Origin: Leishmania martiniquensis
Lineage: Eukaryota; Euglenozoa; Kinetoplastea; Trypanosomatida; Trypanosomatidae
Assembly: GCF_017916325.1 (NCBI RefSeq)
Contig: NC_090169.1
Coordinates: 872,001-936,000, forward strand
DNA length: 64,000 nt
Direction of reading: 5' to 3'
The notes below the pieces were generated by a model. It was not told where the DNA came from. It did no database searches and saw only the letters and a program-made list of their open reading frames with translations. The position numbers and the translations under genes were made by a program. Below, one piece after another: positions 40,024-50,296 of this stretch (position 1 is its first letter; each line of letters opens with the position of its first letter).

Positions 40024-41112
40024 CTATTTTGCCGTCTTGAGATTCAACATGGCGGGCGCCTCCGAGGTCTGCTGTTCGTGGAGCCAGTGGCTGACGCTCC
40101 CCGGAACGGAGGAGGTGCAGCTATGACGGAGGTCAGTGTTCAGCGTCTGCTGTACATGCGGTGCACGACGCCACAGCGAGGAGGAGGTGAGGGAAGATAC
40201 CAGCGACAGCTTGTACGATCGCTGGCGTCCCTCGATGCCTTCGCCGTCACTATCCGAGCCGCTGTCGATGGTGCACCGCCCATGCGCGACGGAAGAATTA
40301 CGTGTCTCGACGACAAACACCTCCGGTGGCTCCTCGGCGGCGTCCACAGAGTTGTGGCGCTCACGCGGTGCGTCACCTTCCAGCCCGGCCCTGCAGCGGC
40401 AATACGAGACGGCCTCGCTTGTGGGTCCCCCCATGTCTTCCGAATCTGCGTACGATGAATCATCGTTCGCTTCACTCATATCGTCGCTCATGTCTTTCTC
40501 GCAGCTTGTCTGCTGCGCTGCGTAGTTGGTGCGAGAGACGTACGTGCCCCGATCGCGCTGACGCGGGCGATGGCAGTTGGAGCACATAATCACCTTCTGC
40601 TGCGTCCACGGCAGCCGCCAAAAGCTGACTGTACCTCCGTTCCCCGCAAAGCTCCCACCGGGCACCGTCGTGTCGCCGACAGCAAAGCTGCCGCTGCCCT
40701 GGATCTTGTCGAAGAGCGACCGCTGATTAGGGCGAGAGGCACTGCTAGCTAGGGTGCTGGGGTGCTGTTGGTGACGGTCGCTGTGGCTACTCATGTTTGG
40801 CATAGAGCCAGCTAGGCGTGCGGACCTGGGAGAGGCAGAGCCCTGCGTATGCTTTGACGGATTAGCAAAGCTGGAATTGGTCTTGAATGAAGTGGGCACA
40901 GGATCGCTGTTCACCGTCATCGACACGCTCTGCATCAGTGTTTCACATGGGTCGTCGTCGGAGCGCTCCGCGGCTGACTTCTGCTTCATGCGGGTGGAGG
41001 CGGATGCCTTGGGGGAGCTGCGAGACTGCCGGTCCCCGACCTCCAGGTCCCCGTGCAGCAGTGTCTTCTTCGCGGTGCTGCCCGGAGAAAAGATCTTCTG
41101 CAGAATGTTCAT
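40024..41112 (-). CDS. hypothetical Ser-rich protein with CxxC motif, 362 aa
   Basis: I do not recognise this protein. The ATG at 41112 starts MNILQKIFSPGSTAKKTLLH. Most of the chain is low-complexity and rich in Ser, Asn, Pro and charged residues, so largely disordered. A central ordered patch (about 160-195, SFWRLPWTQQKVIMCSNCH) contains a CSNC pair, and a CRCR pair lies near 238-241; together they could bind one zinc ion. Acidic stretches with Asp/Ser/Glu repeats lie at about 208-226 and 283-295, resembling casein-kinase-2 sites. There is no membrane segment. The gene is isolated between the two gene-poor stretches and is bracketed by the direct 1.41-kb repeats. Third-position GC supports coding, but function is unknown. 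Confidence 0.75.
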   Translation of the reverse strand: MNILQKIFSPGSTAKKTLLHGDLEVGDRQSRSSPKASASTRMKQKSAAERSDDDPCETLMQSVSMTVNSDPVPTSFKTNSSFANPSKHTQGSASPRSARLAGSMPNMSSHSDRHQQHPSTLASSASRPNQRSLFDKIQGSGSFAVGDTTVPGGSFAGNGGTVSFWRLPWTQQKVIMCSNCHRPRQRDRGTYVSRTNYAAQQTSCEKDMSDDMSEANDDSSYADSEDMGGPTSEAVSYCRCRAGLEGDAPRERHNSVDAAEEPPEVFVVETRNSSVAHGRCTIDSGSDSDGEGIEGRQRSYKLSLVSSLTSSSLWRRAPHVQQTLNTDLRHSCTSSVPGSVSHWLHEQQTSEAPAMLNLKTAK

Positions 41113-43500
41113 CTCGGCTCGCGGGTGTCTGACAAGGGGGAAAAGGGGGGAGTGAGAGCGAGAAGAAGAGTCACCAAGAGCCGCGAAAAGCTGAAAAGGC
41201 TCTTGAGAAATCGATGCGCGCAGAAGAGTCCTCAGAATTTGATATCAATAGATAAAATAAAACCGAAAATGGCTGCCTCACGAGGGCTAAGAACAAAGAG
41301 AGAGGGAGAGAGACAGAGGGCCGGCTGCCGTGCGGATCCCCTCTTCAGAAGCGGCGCAGGTGACCCCCGGGTGAGAAAAGACCTCTGAGAGTCAGTGAGG
41401 GCGTCTACCTGACGTCCCGCTACAGACACAAAATAGACACGAGAAGAAGAGCTGAGCCGCCTATAAAAGCTCACCACTGCCCAAAGGGGTGATGAGCGTG
41501 CACGTTCGACCGAAAAGGTGATGCCAGCCGCCGCACTTTCGCAGCACCGATGAATGAGCTTGGAGACAGTTGAGAGCTTGAGAAACGAAAAAAAAGGTGT
41601 GACTTCTGAGCGCAAGAAAAACGGAACGTCGTAGAGGCCCTCTTAGGCAGCGAGCACCCGCTCCAGCTCGGTGTCTCCTCAACAAGAGAGAGAGAGAGAC
41701 ACTGCTTCGACCGCGGAAATGCGGGTGGCGGGGAGGAGGTGAGCAGAATACGCTTGCGCTCCCTTTCCCTCTCTGTCCCGCGCGACCTTGCGCTATGGGT
41801 ATCAGCTCAGCTGACACCACTCACAGGTGACACCTCAACACACACACACACACGCACGCGTACACAAGACAAGCAGAGGAGACAAAAGAAGAGAGAACAC
41901 ACCGGAGCAGAAGCGCGAGTGCAAGAGAGTGATCAACTAAAGAAAAATGGTCCCTGTCAATCTCAACACAACACAAGTGCTGATTGCTCGGCAGCGGGAA
42001 AGGAGGGACACGGAGAGCGTTTGGGAAAGCTGATGAACCGGCTGAGAGGGCGGGGCGGGGGAGAACCCTACCTCGCAGAGAGACCAAAAGAAAGAGGCGA
42101 CACAGAAGCCGCTTCTGCTGACTTGGCGTGAGAGGCACACGTTTGAGCCCACTCGCTGAGGTCAAGAGGAGGTGCTAGCGAAGGGAGCCGAAACCAAACT
42201 CCGTGCAGGCTCTTCAACGAGGCGTGATCGCAGGGGAAAGGCGCGTGAAGGCAAAAAAAAGGAGGGGGTAGGCGAAGGGAGAGTCCGACAATTCGAGAGA
42301 AGAAAGATACCGAAAAGTAGCAACACGAATGTGATATGTTAGTGTTTACATATGTCAAAGGAGAAGGTCAAGAGAAAAGCACCAGCCCACTTTAGCGGAT
42401 CGTCTGCGACACTCAACACGAGACGGCTGCACAAACAAACGAGCACACATGCACTCAAAACCAAAAAAAAAATTAAAGTCGGCAGCAGCACAGAGTCCTC
42501 AGAAATCGAGAACAACACAAAAAGAGAAGGAGAGGCAAAGAGGAAAAAGCCGCGAGCACTTCGTGTCGCCGCTTCTTTGGAGAGTATGAGCGTGAGCGCT
42601 TCCGTGTGTAGTGACCTAGCGTACCAATACTTCTCTTTTTTTTAGGAAGGGGGGAGGAGGGGTGCTCTCGTATGAATGGTACGGATGGGTAAACTGAGTG
42701 AGAAGAGAGACGGCGGGTGAGTGAAAGCAAACTTATTCTGCCAGGCACACGCGTGGCAGGTGCGGACGAGTATGTCGCGCGCAAAAGAAAGTGGTTGTGT
42801 GTGGGTTCGAACGGAGGCGTAGTGATTGTGCCGTGTACGCATCAGCGGCAAGGTATGCTGCATTACAGAGCGAGAAGCGTGACCAAACGCACAGAGGAAA
42901 GAAAAGGACACAGCAGTCAGAGCAGCGTCGATATGACCAATAGAGAGATGGCGTCCCTTTGGGCGTGGCGCACATGCCGCCTCGAATAGAGACATCGCCT
43001 ACACAGCAGCGGACGTGTCTATCTCCAAATGCCATCAAGATGCCCGCATTAGGCACAACTGCAAAGAGGCGCAGCAATCTGGCACAGGAACAGCGCTAAA
43101 CACCCGGAGAGAACTTTCCTTCCGCACACTACATGCACCTGTGAAATGAGAAAGCATACGTATATGAAAAAAAAAGGACGTTCAGAGGAAGGACGCCGAG
43201 CAATCCTGAAAGAGTCGCAACCCTTTTCAAGTACCGAGCCTAGTGCCTTTGTTCCATCCCACCAATCCACTGTACAAAGAGGTTTGGATTAGTGCGTCTG
43301 TACGACTGAACCGAAACCTGACTGCAACACGGCCCCTTCCTTATCGGCCAAGCTGCCTAAGCCGCCTCCTGCATGGTTGCAACCGTCTATCATACGGTGC
43401 CGCTGCGAGCACCGCTCAGCCGCCTCACACATGCCCATCGCCCCCTTCGATTTTATTAACCAGCAATAACATTTTTCTTCGCAGTCTGTTCTCGATCCAC

Positions 43501-44909
43501 AAGCGAATCCATAGCGGGACGCATACAAGTCCGCTTCACCACCCCATCCCTCCTGTCGCACGGCAGCGGGCCCCCCTCCCTTTTACCGCAAGCACCAGCC
43601 GCCTGGTCTACAAGCCAGCTGCACGTCCGCCGGGACACGCTCCCCTCCCTCGTCCCTCTCCTTCGGATGCCTGCTGCGAGGCAGGTGCCACAGGAACTCA
43701 AGCCGCCGGCACGCCGACGGTGCACAAGCACGACGCCCGCCAGCTCCAGGCCACAGCCCTCGCAGACCCCGTGCTCGGCCGGCGCGCCGTGCACCACTCC
43801 CTCACCCACCTCCACCAGCGGCAGCGCACGCTGCCCTCGTCGTGCTTTCGGCACCCCCGCCTCATCCGCGCACCCCGGCAGGATGGAGACGCCGCACCCC
43901 CTCTGCCCACACGCACTCCGGCGTTGCTCGGCATCGAGGTCCTCGCGCACTTTCGCGCCCGGGGGGCTGTTCCAGTGCAATGTTGCCGTCGACGAGAGGG
44001 GGGCACGCTCTCTGCATCACGCATCTCCACCGAGGTCACAGGCAAGGGGAGGAGGGGGCGCGGCCACATGGCGTGCCCGTATGCGCCGCCACAGACGGGG
44101 CATCGCGGCGCGTCTGCCGCGCAGTCGGTAGAGCGCCGGCCACAAGCGGCCCGAGAACCGCGCGCAGCACACCAGCCACAGCGCAGGCACCGCAAACCCC
44201 CAAGAGAAGCGCCAAGCACAGGTAGACATCCTGGGTGTGGGTGCGGGTGTGTGTTTAGGAGGGAGGGGGCAGTGTCAGAGAGCGACTGCAGCAGCAGGCA
44301 GCACACCATCTCCACTCCAGCTCGGCGCGGCGACAGACACCCGCCGTCCCAGGTATCCAGCCTGCGAGCAGGGGCGCCTGCGGAACGGGCCGAGAACCGC
44401 CTCCTGTGGCCCCGAAAGCTCCGCCCCATCGCTCTCCTGGTGTCCGACGGATGCCGCCAAGCAGCTCATGTCGTAGCGCGTCGCACCGCGTATCGCGCGG
44501 CTCCGCTGGATGTCGGCCGGCCTCACAGCTCGGTGGCCAGATCCGCCAGCCATGCAGCTGGAGTCCACGACTTCGGCACCACCGATGCGGCAGGCGTGTC
44601 CGCGTCGTCCCTGGCCGCCACTTCGCACTCGCCACAGACGCACGCAAATGAGAGGCGCGCGCGCCGGACCCGCAGCTCCACCGCTGACCTCACCCAAGGC
44701 ATCGCACGATGCCGCCTTCCTCCGTCGCAGAGCCAGTGTACGGCGCCACGGGGAGGGGGGAGCGAGTCGGTCACAGCAGCCGCAGCGGCCGCTGTCTTTT
44801 TCTCTGCTTCGCTTGTGTCAGCCGGTGACGTCACCGTAGCCGAGGGCCGGCACTTTCGCCTATGGCGGCACACGCGGTGCGAGAGCAGCCGGCGAGGAGA
44901 CGAAGGGTG
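43501..44909 (+). mobile_element. 1.41-kb repeat, copy 2
   Basis: This is the direct-repeat partner of 36723-38134, three bases shorter. The shared plus-strand frame (592-aa frame 43243-45021) reads through it with different sequences at each end. Flanks on both sides are unrelated to those of copy 1, so duplication involved just this block. Confidence 0.55.
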
Positions 44910-45007
44910 TGTGGGGAATTCTATTGTTCCACTTGATGAACGCGTGCATGGCACACGATTGTGCCGGCCACCCCTAACTGGATATTGTTGTGTACCACGT
45001 CAGTCGT

Positions 45008-45373
45008 TCACAGGGAAGTGAAACTTCTATTGGAGGGAAAGCCTGTGCAAACTTGCCGTTCGTTTGGCCTCTGCGATCTGAAGGGGCTCCAAGAAGCACC
45101 CGAAAGTGTAAACAATACACGTGCACGTGGCAGCTGCACGAGAGAGGTGTCGGTGGGCGTGTCCCTGACGAGGATTCTATCCGCACATGTACGAACGTAA
45201 GCTGGAGCGGAAGCGATTCTGCCCGCCGCAGGCAACGTCCGGGATGCGCATGAGAAAAGCGGGAATCGAAAGTGGTACGCAGCGCATGACAGCTTGAAAG
45301 GACCTACGTGCGATAGAGGCATACAGCCACCCCCGACGAATATGCAGCCGCGCTTGTGCCCGTCCACTTGCAT
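45008..45373 (-). pseudogene. possible small or relic ORF, 121 aa
   Basis: From an ATG at 45373 (MQVDGHKRGCIFVGGG) a 121-codon frame runs to 45008. Its residue composition is fairly protein-like (mixed hydrophobic and charged, Cys and Pro scattered) and lacks the low-complexity typical of the surrounding intergenic DNA. It lies directly upstream, in transcription order, of repeat copy 2, in the island of altered composition. It could be a relic of whatever was inserted here or simply a chance frame. I recognise no domain. Confidence 0.2.
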
Positions 45374-45812
45374 TCCGTTGACCGTTTCGTCATCATTACA
45401 CCGCCTCACTGCGAACTTCTATGAAAGGTTGACCAAACAGAGAGAGGGGGAGGGGGTAAACCCTGCACGGAAAAAAAGGAGGACCACAGCTTACGGCCCC
45501 AGAAAACAGGCAACAATTTTCTAGAGCAGATCCTCCTTGCGCATCGCTTGGAGAGAGAAAGGTGAGCGGCGCACCCATGCCGACTGAAGGCAGCGCGAAG
45601 ACCATCGAAGGAGATGGTGTGATTAGACCAGAGGCACATGTTCGCGCAGCGCGATTACTGCGAATCGCATCACTGAGCCTCACCGTAAGATACTGTTACG
45701 GCTTCTTCCCGGCCCGCCTTTTCTTTGATCGTGCATAAGGTCTTCAGAGATCTTCTTAGGAAACACGCTCCTCATCTCCGCTCTTCTCTGCCTTCCTGTG
45801 CGCCTCTCGTCT

Positions 45813-46358
45813 CTAGTAGTCATCCTCCTCCAGCATGATTGCAAGAAACTCTTCGAGGTTGATCTCGCCATCCTGGTCTACGTCAAATTCGTCGATCATC
45901 GCCTGCAGCTCTTCATCGCTCATGTTTTCGCCCAGCTCGCGCGCCACCCGACGCAGCGAGCGAAGAGAAATCTTCCCGGTGTTATTCTCGTCGAAGAGCT
46001 GAAACGCTTTTACCATCTCCTGTCGAGGGTCGCGCTGCGCAAACTTGTCTGTCATAATGTCAGTGAAGCCCGGTAAGTCCATAAGCGGTTGGTTATTCTG
46101 GTCGCGGGCAGCGCAATCCTGCATGAGCTGCAGTACCTCCTCCCGCTTCGCGTCGAAGCCGAGCGCACGCATGCTAACCTTCATCTCATGCACATCGATG
46201 AGTCCGTTCTTGTCTGAATCGAACAGCTCGAACGCCTCTCGAATCTCCTGCCGCTGCTCCTCCGTGAGCTGAAAGCGACGGCGCGCTGCCGCGGACGACC
46301 CTGCTGTGGCCGGCGCGGTGGTGCGCAGGGTCCCTGCGGCTCGACTGGTGGTATTCAT
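45813..46358 (-). CDS. centrin
   Basis: This 181-aa protein is a centrin/caltractin, an EF-hand protein of basal bodies and the bilobe. After a 28-residue Ala/Thr/Arg N-terminal extension, the four EF-hand layout begins with [19 protein letters not shown]1 (47-58, [12 protein letters not shown]) and EF4 (159-170, [12 protein letters not shown]) have complete calcium loops. EF3 ([12 protein letters not shown]) lacks the terminal acidic residue as in many centrins. EF2 (around 86-98) has lost the loop pattern. [20 protein letters not shown] is characteristic of centrin rather than calmodulin. The ATG at 46358 gives the usual length. Trypanosomatids have several centrins and I do not assign a paralogue number. 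Confidence 0.9.
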   Translation of the reverse strand: MNTTSRAAGTLRTTAPATAGSSAAARRRFQLTEEQRQEIREAFELFDSDKNGLIDVHEMKVSMRALGFDAKREEVLQLMQDCAARDQNNQPLMDLPGFTDIMTDKFAQRDPRQEMVKAFQLFDENNTGKISLRSLRRVARELGENMSDEELQAMIDEFDVDQDGEINLEEFLAIMLEEDDY

Positions 46359-46407
46359 AATTTTCTGGCCGCCTCTTTTTTTGTGCGTCTTTGAGTTGGA
46401 GACAGGA

Positions 46408-46460
46408 CTGAAAGGCGTGCGCTCGATATAGCACCAGACGGTAAGCGATAAGAGAGAACA
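46408..46460 (-). promoter_or_regulatory. predicted trans-splice acceptor for centrin mRNA
   Basis: On the minus strand a pyrimidine-biased stretch upstream (to about 46460) leads to an AG at 46408-46409, 49 bases before the ATG at 46358. Confidence 0.35.
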
Positions 46461-47530
46461 AAACTAAAAAGCTTTTGCTTGCGTGCAGCGGGACGCCGCA
46501 GGTTGAACAGAGCCAAAAACGCTTGCCGCCCGTATCCAAGTCAATGCGCGAGGATTTTAAGATGATGTGGGGCGCCTACTTTCTCCAGCGCTCGACGAAG
46601 CTCGTAGCGGGGGCTTCGTATAGTGCTTCTATTCCCCTACTGGTTCGTGTCGCGTGAAAAGAAATGGCGTTTCAGATGAAGAATGGAGGAAAGAGAGCGC
46701 GCGCGCGGGTGTATCCAGAGAGTTGGGTAACGCAACTCCGGCAAAGAGCTGAATGCGGGGTCGCCCTTCCCAGCAGAGGGTCGCAACCAAAGCACCGTTC
46801 CCCAAGCAGGAAGAGCGACGACCCCCCTCCCCCTCTGCCCATGTGTTGCTCTTTCCACATTTCACATCCGCGTCGCCTCAGCGCCACCGACGAGGTGGGA
46901 AGGAGATGAACAAAAGAAGCGACGAAGGGTGCCAGATCCGCTGCGCCGATTCATCGCTGCAAAGTACGCCGCCGCCGCCTCTCTCTCTCGGTCATCCTCG
47001 CAGTTTTGGATGCGCCTCGCCTTCTTGCTTCGTTTAGCTCGCCTTCTGCGCGGTGTCGTTTCCCCCCCTCCCCCTTTTGTGTGTGTGTACATTTCGTGTC
47101 ATCCTCACGCTGGAGGACATAGAGAAGCAGTGGCGTTCCTTCCCACAATAGATCCCCACGCAAGAGCAGCAGAGAAGGGAACGCGTCGACGCAGCAATGT
47201 TGTTGGGCCAGCGAAGCATCCAAACAGCGAAAGCCACAACACACACAGAAGCTAAAGCCCACAGCCCAGACGCACACGAGCGCCTACTAGTCGCCGTCAG
47301 CAGCAAGCAACACCATCGTTGCAGTCTACGGCACCGCTTGGCCTGCATACTGTGTAAAAGCACGCAGGCACCTCTTCCCAGGCACCCAATTACCCGTGGC
47401 TGGGGCGGATCACCCAACAGGCAGGGGCCCATGGCTGATGTCCCTCCGCCACCCTCGCCCACAGCCTGCCATTTGGCTCTGGCACCACTCAGGCCCCCCT
47501 TCCTTTTTTTCGCCGTCTCTTACCATTACC
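46461..47530. other. intergenic region, centrin to 334-aa gene
   Basis: This holds the 3' UTR of the 334-aa gene and distal leader of centrin. Several overlapping frames of 70-140 codons occur on both strands, none convincing. No repeat is recognised. Confidence 0.5.
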
Positions 47531-48535
47531 TCAGAACCACCGTCCCACCCTACGATCATCGACTGTGAAGGGCTCTACGGTGACGGTGTAGCGGCAGGTG
47601 TGGTCATTAGCATCGGCCATGTCCGTCAAGGTGGAGGAGCGAATGTCGGCGCGGTAAAACAGGGCGACAAGGTAGTCAAAGTAGGAGTCCTCGTCCTTGA
47701 GAGTCTCAGCACGTGCCGTTCCTTGCAGGTCAACGTAGTCATATATCTTCAGTTGGCCCGAGTAGGGCTGGATACCAAGGAACTTACACAAGTCGTACAG
47801 GGTGACGCCGTAGCGAAATGGAACCACATCGACCCTCTCCTCGCCGTTGGGAAGGTCGCGCCGGTGCACCTTGATGCGGCGCATTTGATCTAGTAGTAGG
47901 AAAAACTTCTTCTGCTTCGGCTCTGGAACACCAGCGAACTCGAGCACTCGACCTGAGAGGTGATCCATGTTCGCAGGGTCTAGATAGGCCGTGCTCCATA
48001 GCTCTGGATTCATGCCAATGAGCGAGGAGTCGTCGACGGCGTACTCTTTCTTCAGCACCTCGCATACGTCCGCGTGTATTTCTAGAAAGAAAAGAATCTC
48101 GTCCAGCAGCTTCGACGAGCCATAGGAGATGCGCAGCCTCGGCAGTGCGTGGGGGGGCCGGCGATGAATAGTCGCCCACTTCTCGTAGTAGGCACGACTA
48201 AAGAGCAGCAGCGACTGATGCTCCTCCGGAGAGAGGAGGCCAGGGTCGAGATAGGCGGGGTCCATGTTGTGAAAGAGGACCTGGTCACAGAGCGCAAAGT
48301 AGGGGCACGTCTGAAGCTTCCGCCGCGTCGCCGGGTCGTCCCAGAGGGACTTGTTCACCTCCAGTAGTCCAGAGCCGCCCTGACGAGGAGGCAGGTAGTT
48401 TTGCGAATCGACCCGACCAGCGTAGAGGTTGCCGTAAAACGGCAAGCCGCCGGTGGACTGCATTGGGGAGCTGCCGGGGTGAAAAAACTGACGCTCGCCT
48501 TCCATAGCGAGCCGCCGTCCGCTCCTCCGAAGCAT
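47531..48535 (-). CDS. hypothetical protein, 334 aa
   Basis: I do not recognise this protein. The frame opens with a GTG at 48592; the first ATG is at 48535 (MLRRSGRRLAMEGERQFFHP), 58 bases after a predicted splice acceptor, so I use it. The first 12 residues are basic and could be part of a mitochondrial presequence, but acidic residues follow soon. The rest is a globular, evenly composed chain with few low-complexity parts, such as LLDEILFFLEIHADVCEVLK (about 148-167) and DLCKFLGIQPYSGQLKIYDY (about 253-272). It ends in Trp-Phe. No membrane helix is seen. A compact chain like this is probably conserved among trypanosomatids; function is unknown. Confidence 0.85.
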   Translation of the reverse strand: MLRRSGRRLAMEGERQFFHPGSSPMQSTGGLPFYGNLYAGRVDSQNYLPPRQGGSGLLEVNKSLWDDPATRRKLQTCPYFALCDQVLFHNMDPAYLDPGLLSPEEHQSLLLFSRAYYEKWATIHRRPPHALPRLRISYGSSKLLDEILFFLEIHADVCEVLKKEYAVDDSSLIGMNPELWSTAYLDPANMDHLSGRVLEFAGVPEPKQKKFFLLLDQMRRIKVHRRDLPNGEERVDVVPFRYGVTLYDLCKFLGIQPYSGQLKIYDYVDLQGTARAETLKDEDSYFDYLVALFYRADIRSSTLTDMADANDHTCRYTVTVEPFTVDDRRVGRWF

Positions 48536-48593
48536 TGTCACGGCACACGCGGCGTGGTCCGTGAAAAAGGGGAAAAGAAGAGTCTGCAGCACG

Positions 48594-48629
48594 CTAAAGA
48601 AAGCGAATCAATGAAAAAAAAGAACGAGG
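48594..48629 (-). promoter_or_regulatory. predicted trans-splice acceptor for the 334-aa gene
   Basis: A T-rich pyrimidine tract on the minus strand (opposite an A8 run near 48613-48620) leads to an AG at 48594-48595, with the first in-frame ATG 58 bases downstream. A second AG lies at 48585-48586. Confidence 0.5.
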
Positions 48630-50296
48630 GTGCCGTCGGCACAGGAAGACAGTGGCCATAGTACAACGATCACAATAAGGCGTGTGAGAGTCCGCTTGCA
48701 CACCGACTAGCACAAAAGCAAACGGAGATGTATGTGAGCTGCCCCCGCCTTTCGGCACCATAAGAGAGGATGGCATCGAAAGAGCGATGAATCGAACAGT
48801 GCTGATGCAGAGGCTGTGTGCCCTGTATAGAAAACGATCAGAGCACGGCACACGCACACAACTCCTTTCCACCCACATAGCCACAAGCGCGCGTGCAGGA
48901 CGCCAGAGGACTATCTCCAGGCCGCCAAGAGGTAGGACGAGCAGGGCAACAACGGCTCGAGCAGGAGGGAAGTAGCGAGCATCCGAAGATGCCCACATTT
49001 GTGTCCTTCGTTTTCTGCCAGCCTTCCTTTGCTCCGCGGCAGGCTGAGTCGGATGGGGGACGCAAGCATGGTGGTCGGCCTCGTCACAGGCACCCGCGCC
49101 TCAGGTCTTGTTCGAATGATGTTAAACAGGGGCTCGAGAGAGCTGCTGGCCGCACGAAAGCTGCAGCGGCAGCAGATGCCATGCAGCCTCCACACACTGA
49201 GAGCCTCCCTGACGCATCACCTGCGCCGAGAACAGCAATTTATGGAGACGAAAAAGCTGAGAGATCGAGAGGGCCGCCCGCACGATACCGAATAAATACA
49301 CAGCCGCCATGCGCTGTTCGCGCTAATGGAGGAGCCTCTCTCACTCCCGGTCTGCTCATCCGTGGTGTGTTTTTTGATTTAATTTTTGTTTTTTGGGGCT
49401 TCAGGGCCACCACTCACGCGCCTCATCGTGGCGAAGAGCTCCTTCAGAGAACGAAACAGAGAGCTAACGGCTTTCTCGGCATACCCATTGGGCGTTGTCG
49501 CTCCACACACCCACACAGACAGACCCACGAGTGCGACCGCCCACCTCACCCCCCGACCCCGCCTTCACAGGCCCATATAGACTGTATGATGCAAGGCAGC
49601 GGCAGAAACACGTTACAGCAGCGCGCAGTGAGAACCGTCTGACATGCGTCCCAGTCGCGTTGCTACCTGTCCCATTGCACGGGCTGTATGAGCCGGCACG
49701 CTGTCGTGCGGCGCTCTGGCACAAGGCCATACACGGCCTGTCTACCAGCATCCGTAGCCATGAACCTCCGTGCCCCCCCCAAAGCCGTAGGCACGTCACC
49801 CCAAGGGCCACCACCCCAAGCGACTCGGCATGCGCGAGGGAATAGGAGGGGGGGTGGGCGGCTTGGCTTTCCCACTCAGGGTGGTGGGAGGCACGGGACC
49901 CCCTGCGATACCGCATACACGCACGCTGACGTGTGCTGGTCCCGCCATCGGAGGAATGAAAGGATATGGCGACCCAAAGGACAACGACGGAGTCCGCACC
50001 GACGACAGCGGTTGCAGTGGCTGATGGGATGCGAATAGAGAAGGAGAGCGGGAATGTGCGCATGCCTGCTCGGGGCGAACGCATAAGTGTGCACGTCACA
50101 CCAGAGGCGTCACGCAGGCTGGACACGAAACGCACAAAGGCAGATGAGCGTAAAAAGGGGGGATCACGACGTCCACCCGTCCTTCATCGGTGAAGGCTCA
50201 CAGCGGCTCAAGAGTTGATGGTGTGGTGAAGAGATGGAGAAAATAGGAAGCAGCCGGTGGCAACCCTTTTGGAAAGGGCAGAAGTATCGCTGTCTG
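48630..50296. other. intergenic region with a balanced-composition island
   Basis: This holds the 3' flank of the aminotransferase-like gene. From about 48.9 to 50.2 kb the DNA is not purine-skewed and contains long open frames on both strands (for example plus 48893-49642 and minus 49464-50135), none with a recognised domain. An interrupted inverted repeat (CGGGACC at 49894-49900, GGTCCCG at 49938-49944) lies inside. It could be a decayed retroposon of SIDER type, which I cannot confirm. Confidence 0.4.

Larger units (their letters stand above)
41113..45812. other. 4.7-kb interval with repeat copy 2
   Basis: This holds the centrin 3' UTR and the leader of the 362-aa gene. A CA repeat lies at 41838-41853. 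From 41.1 to 43.2 kb the plus strand is purine-rich; from about 43.24 to 45.45 kb composition changes and includes repeat copy 2 (43501-44909). An open minus-strand frame of uncertain status follows at 45008-45373. No other gene is supported. Confidence 0.55.
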
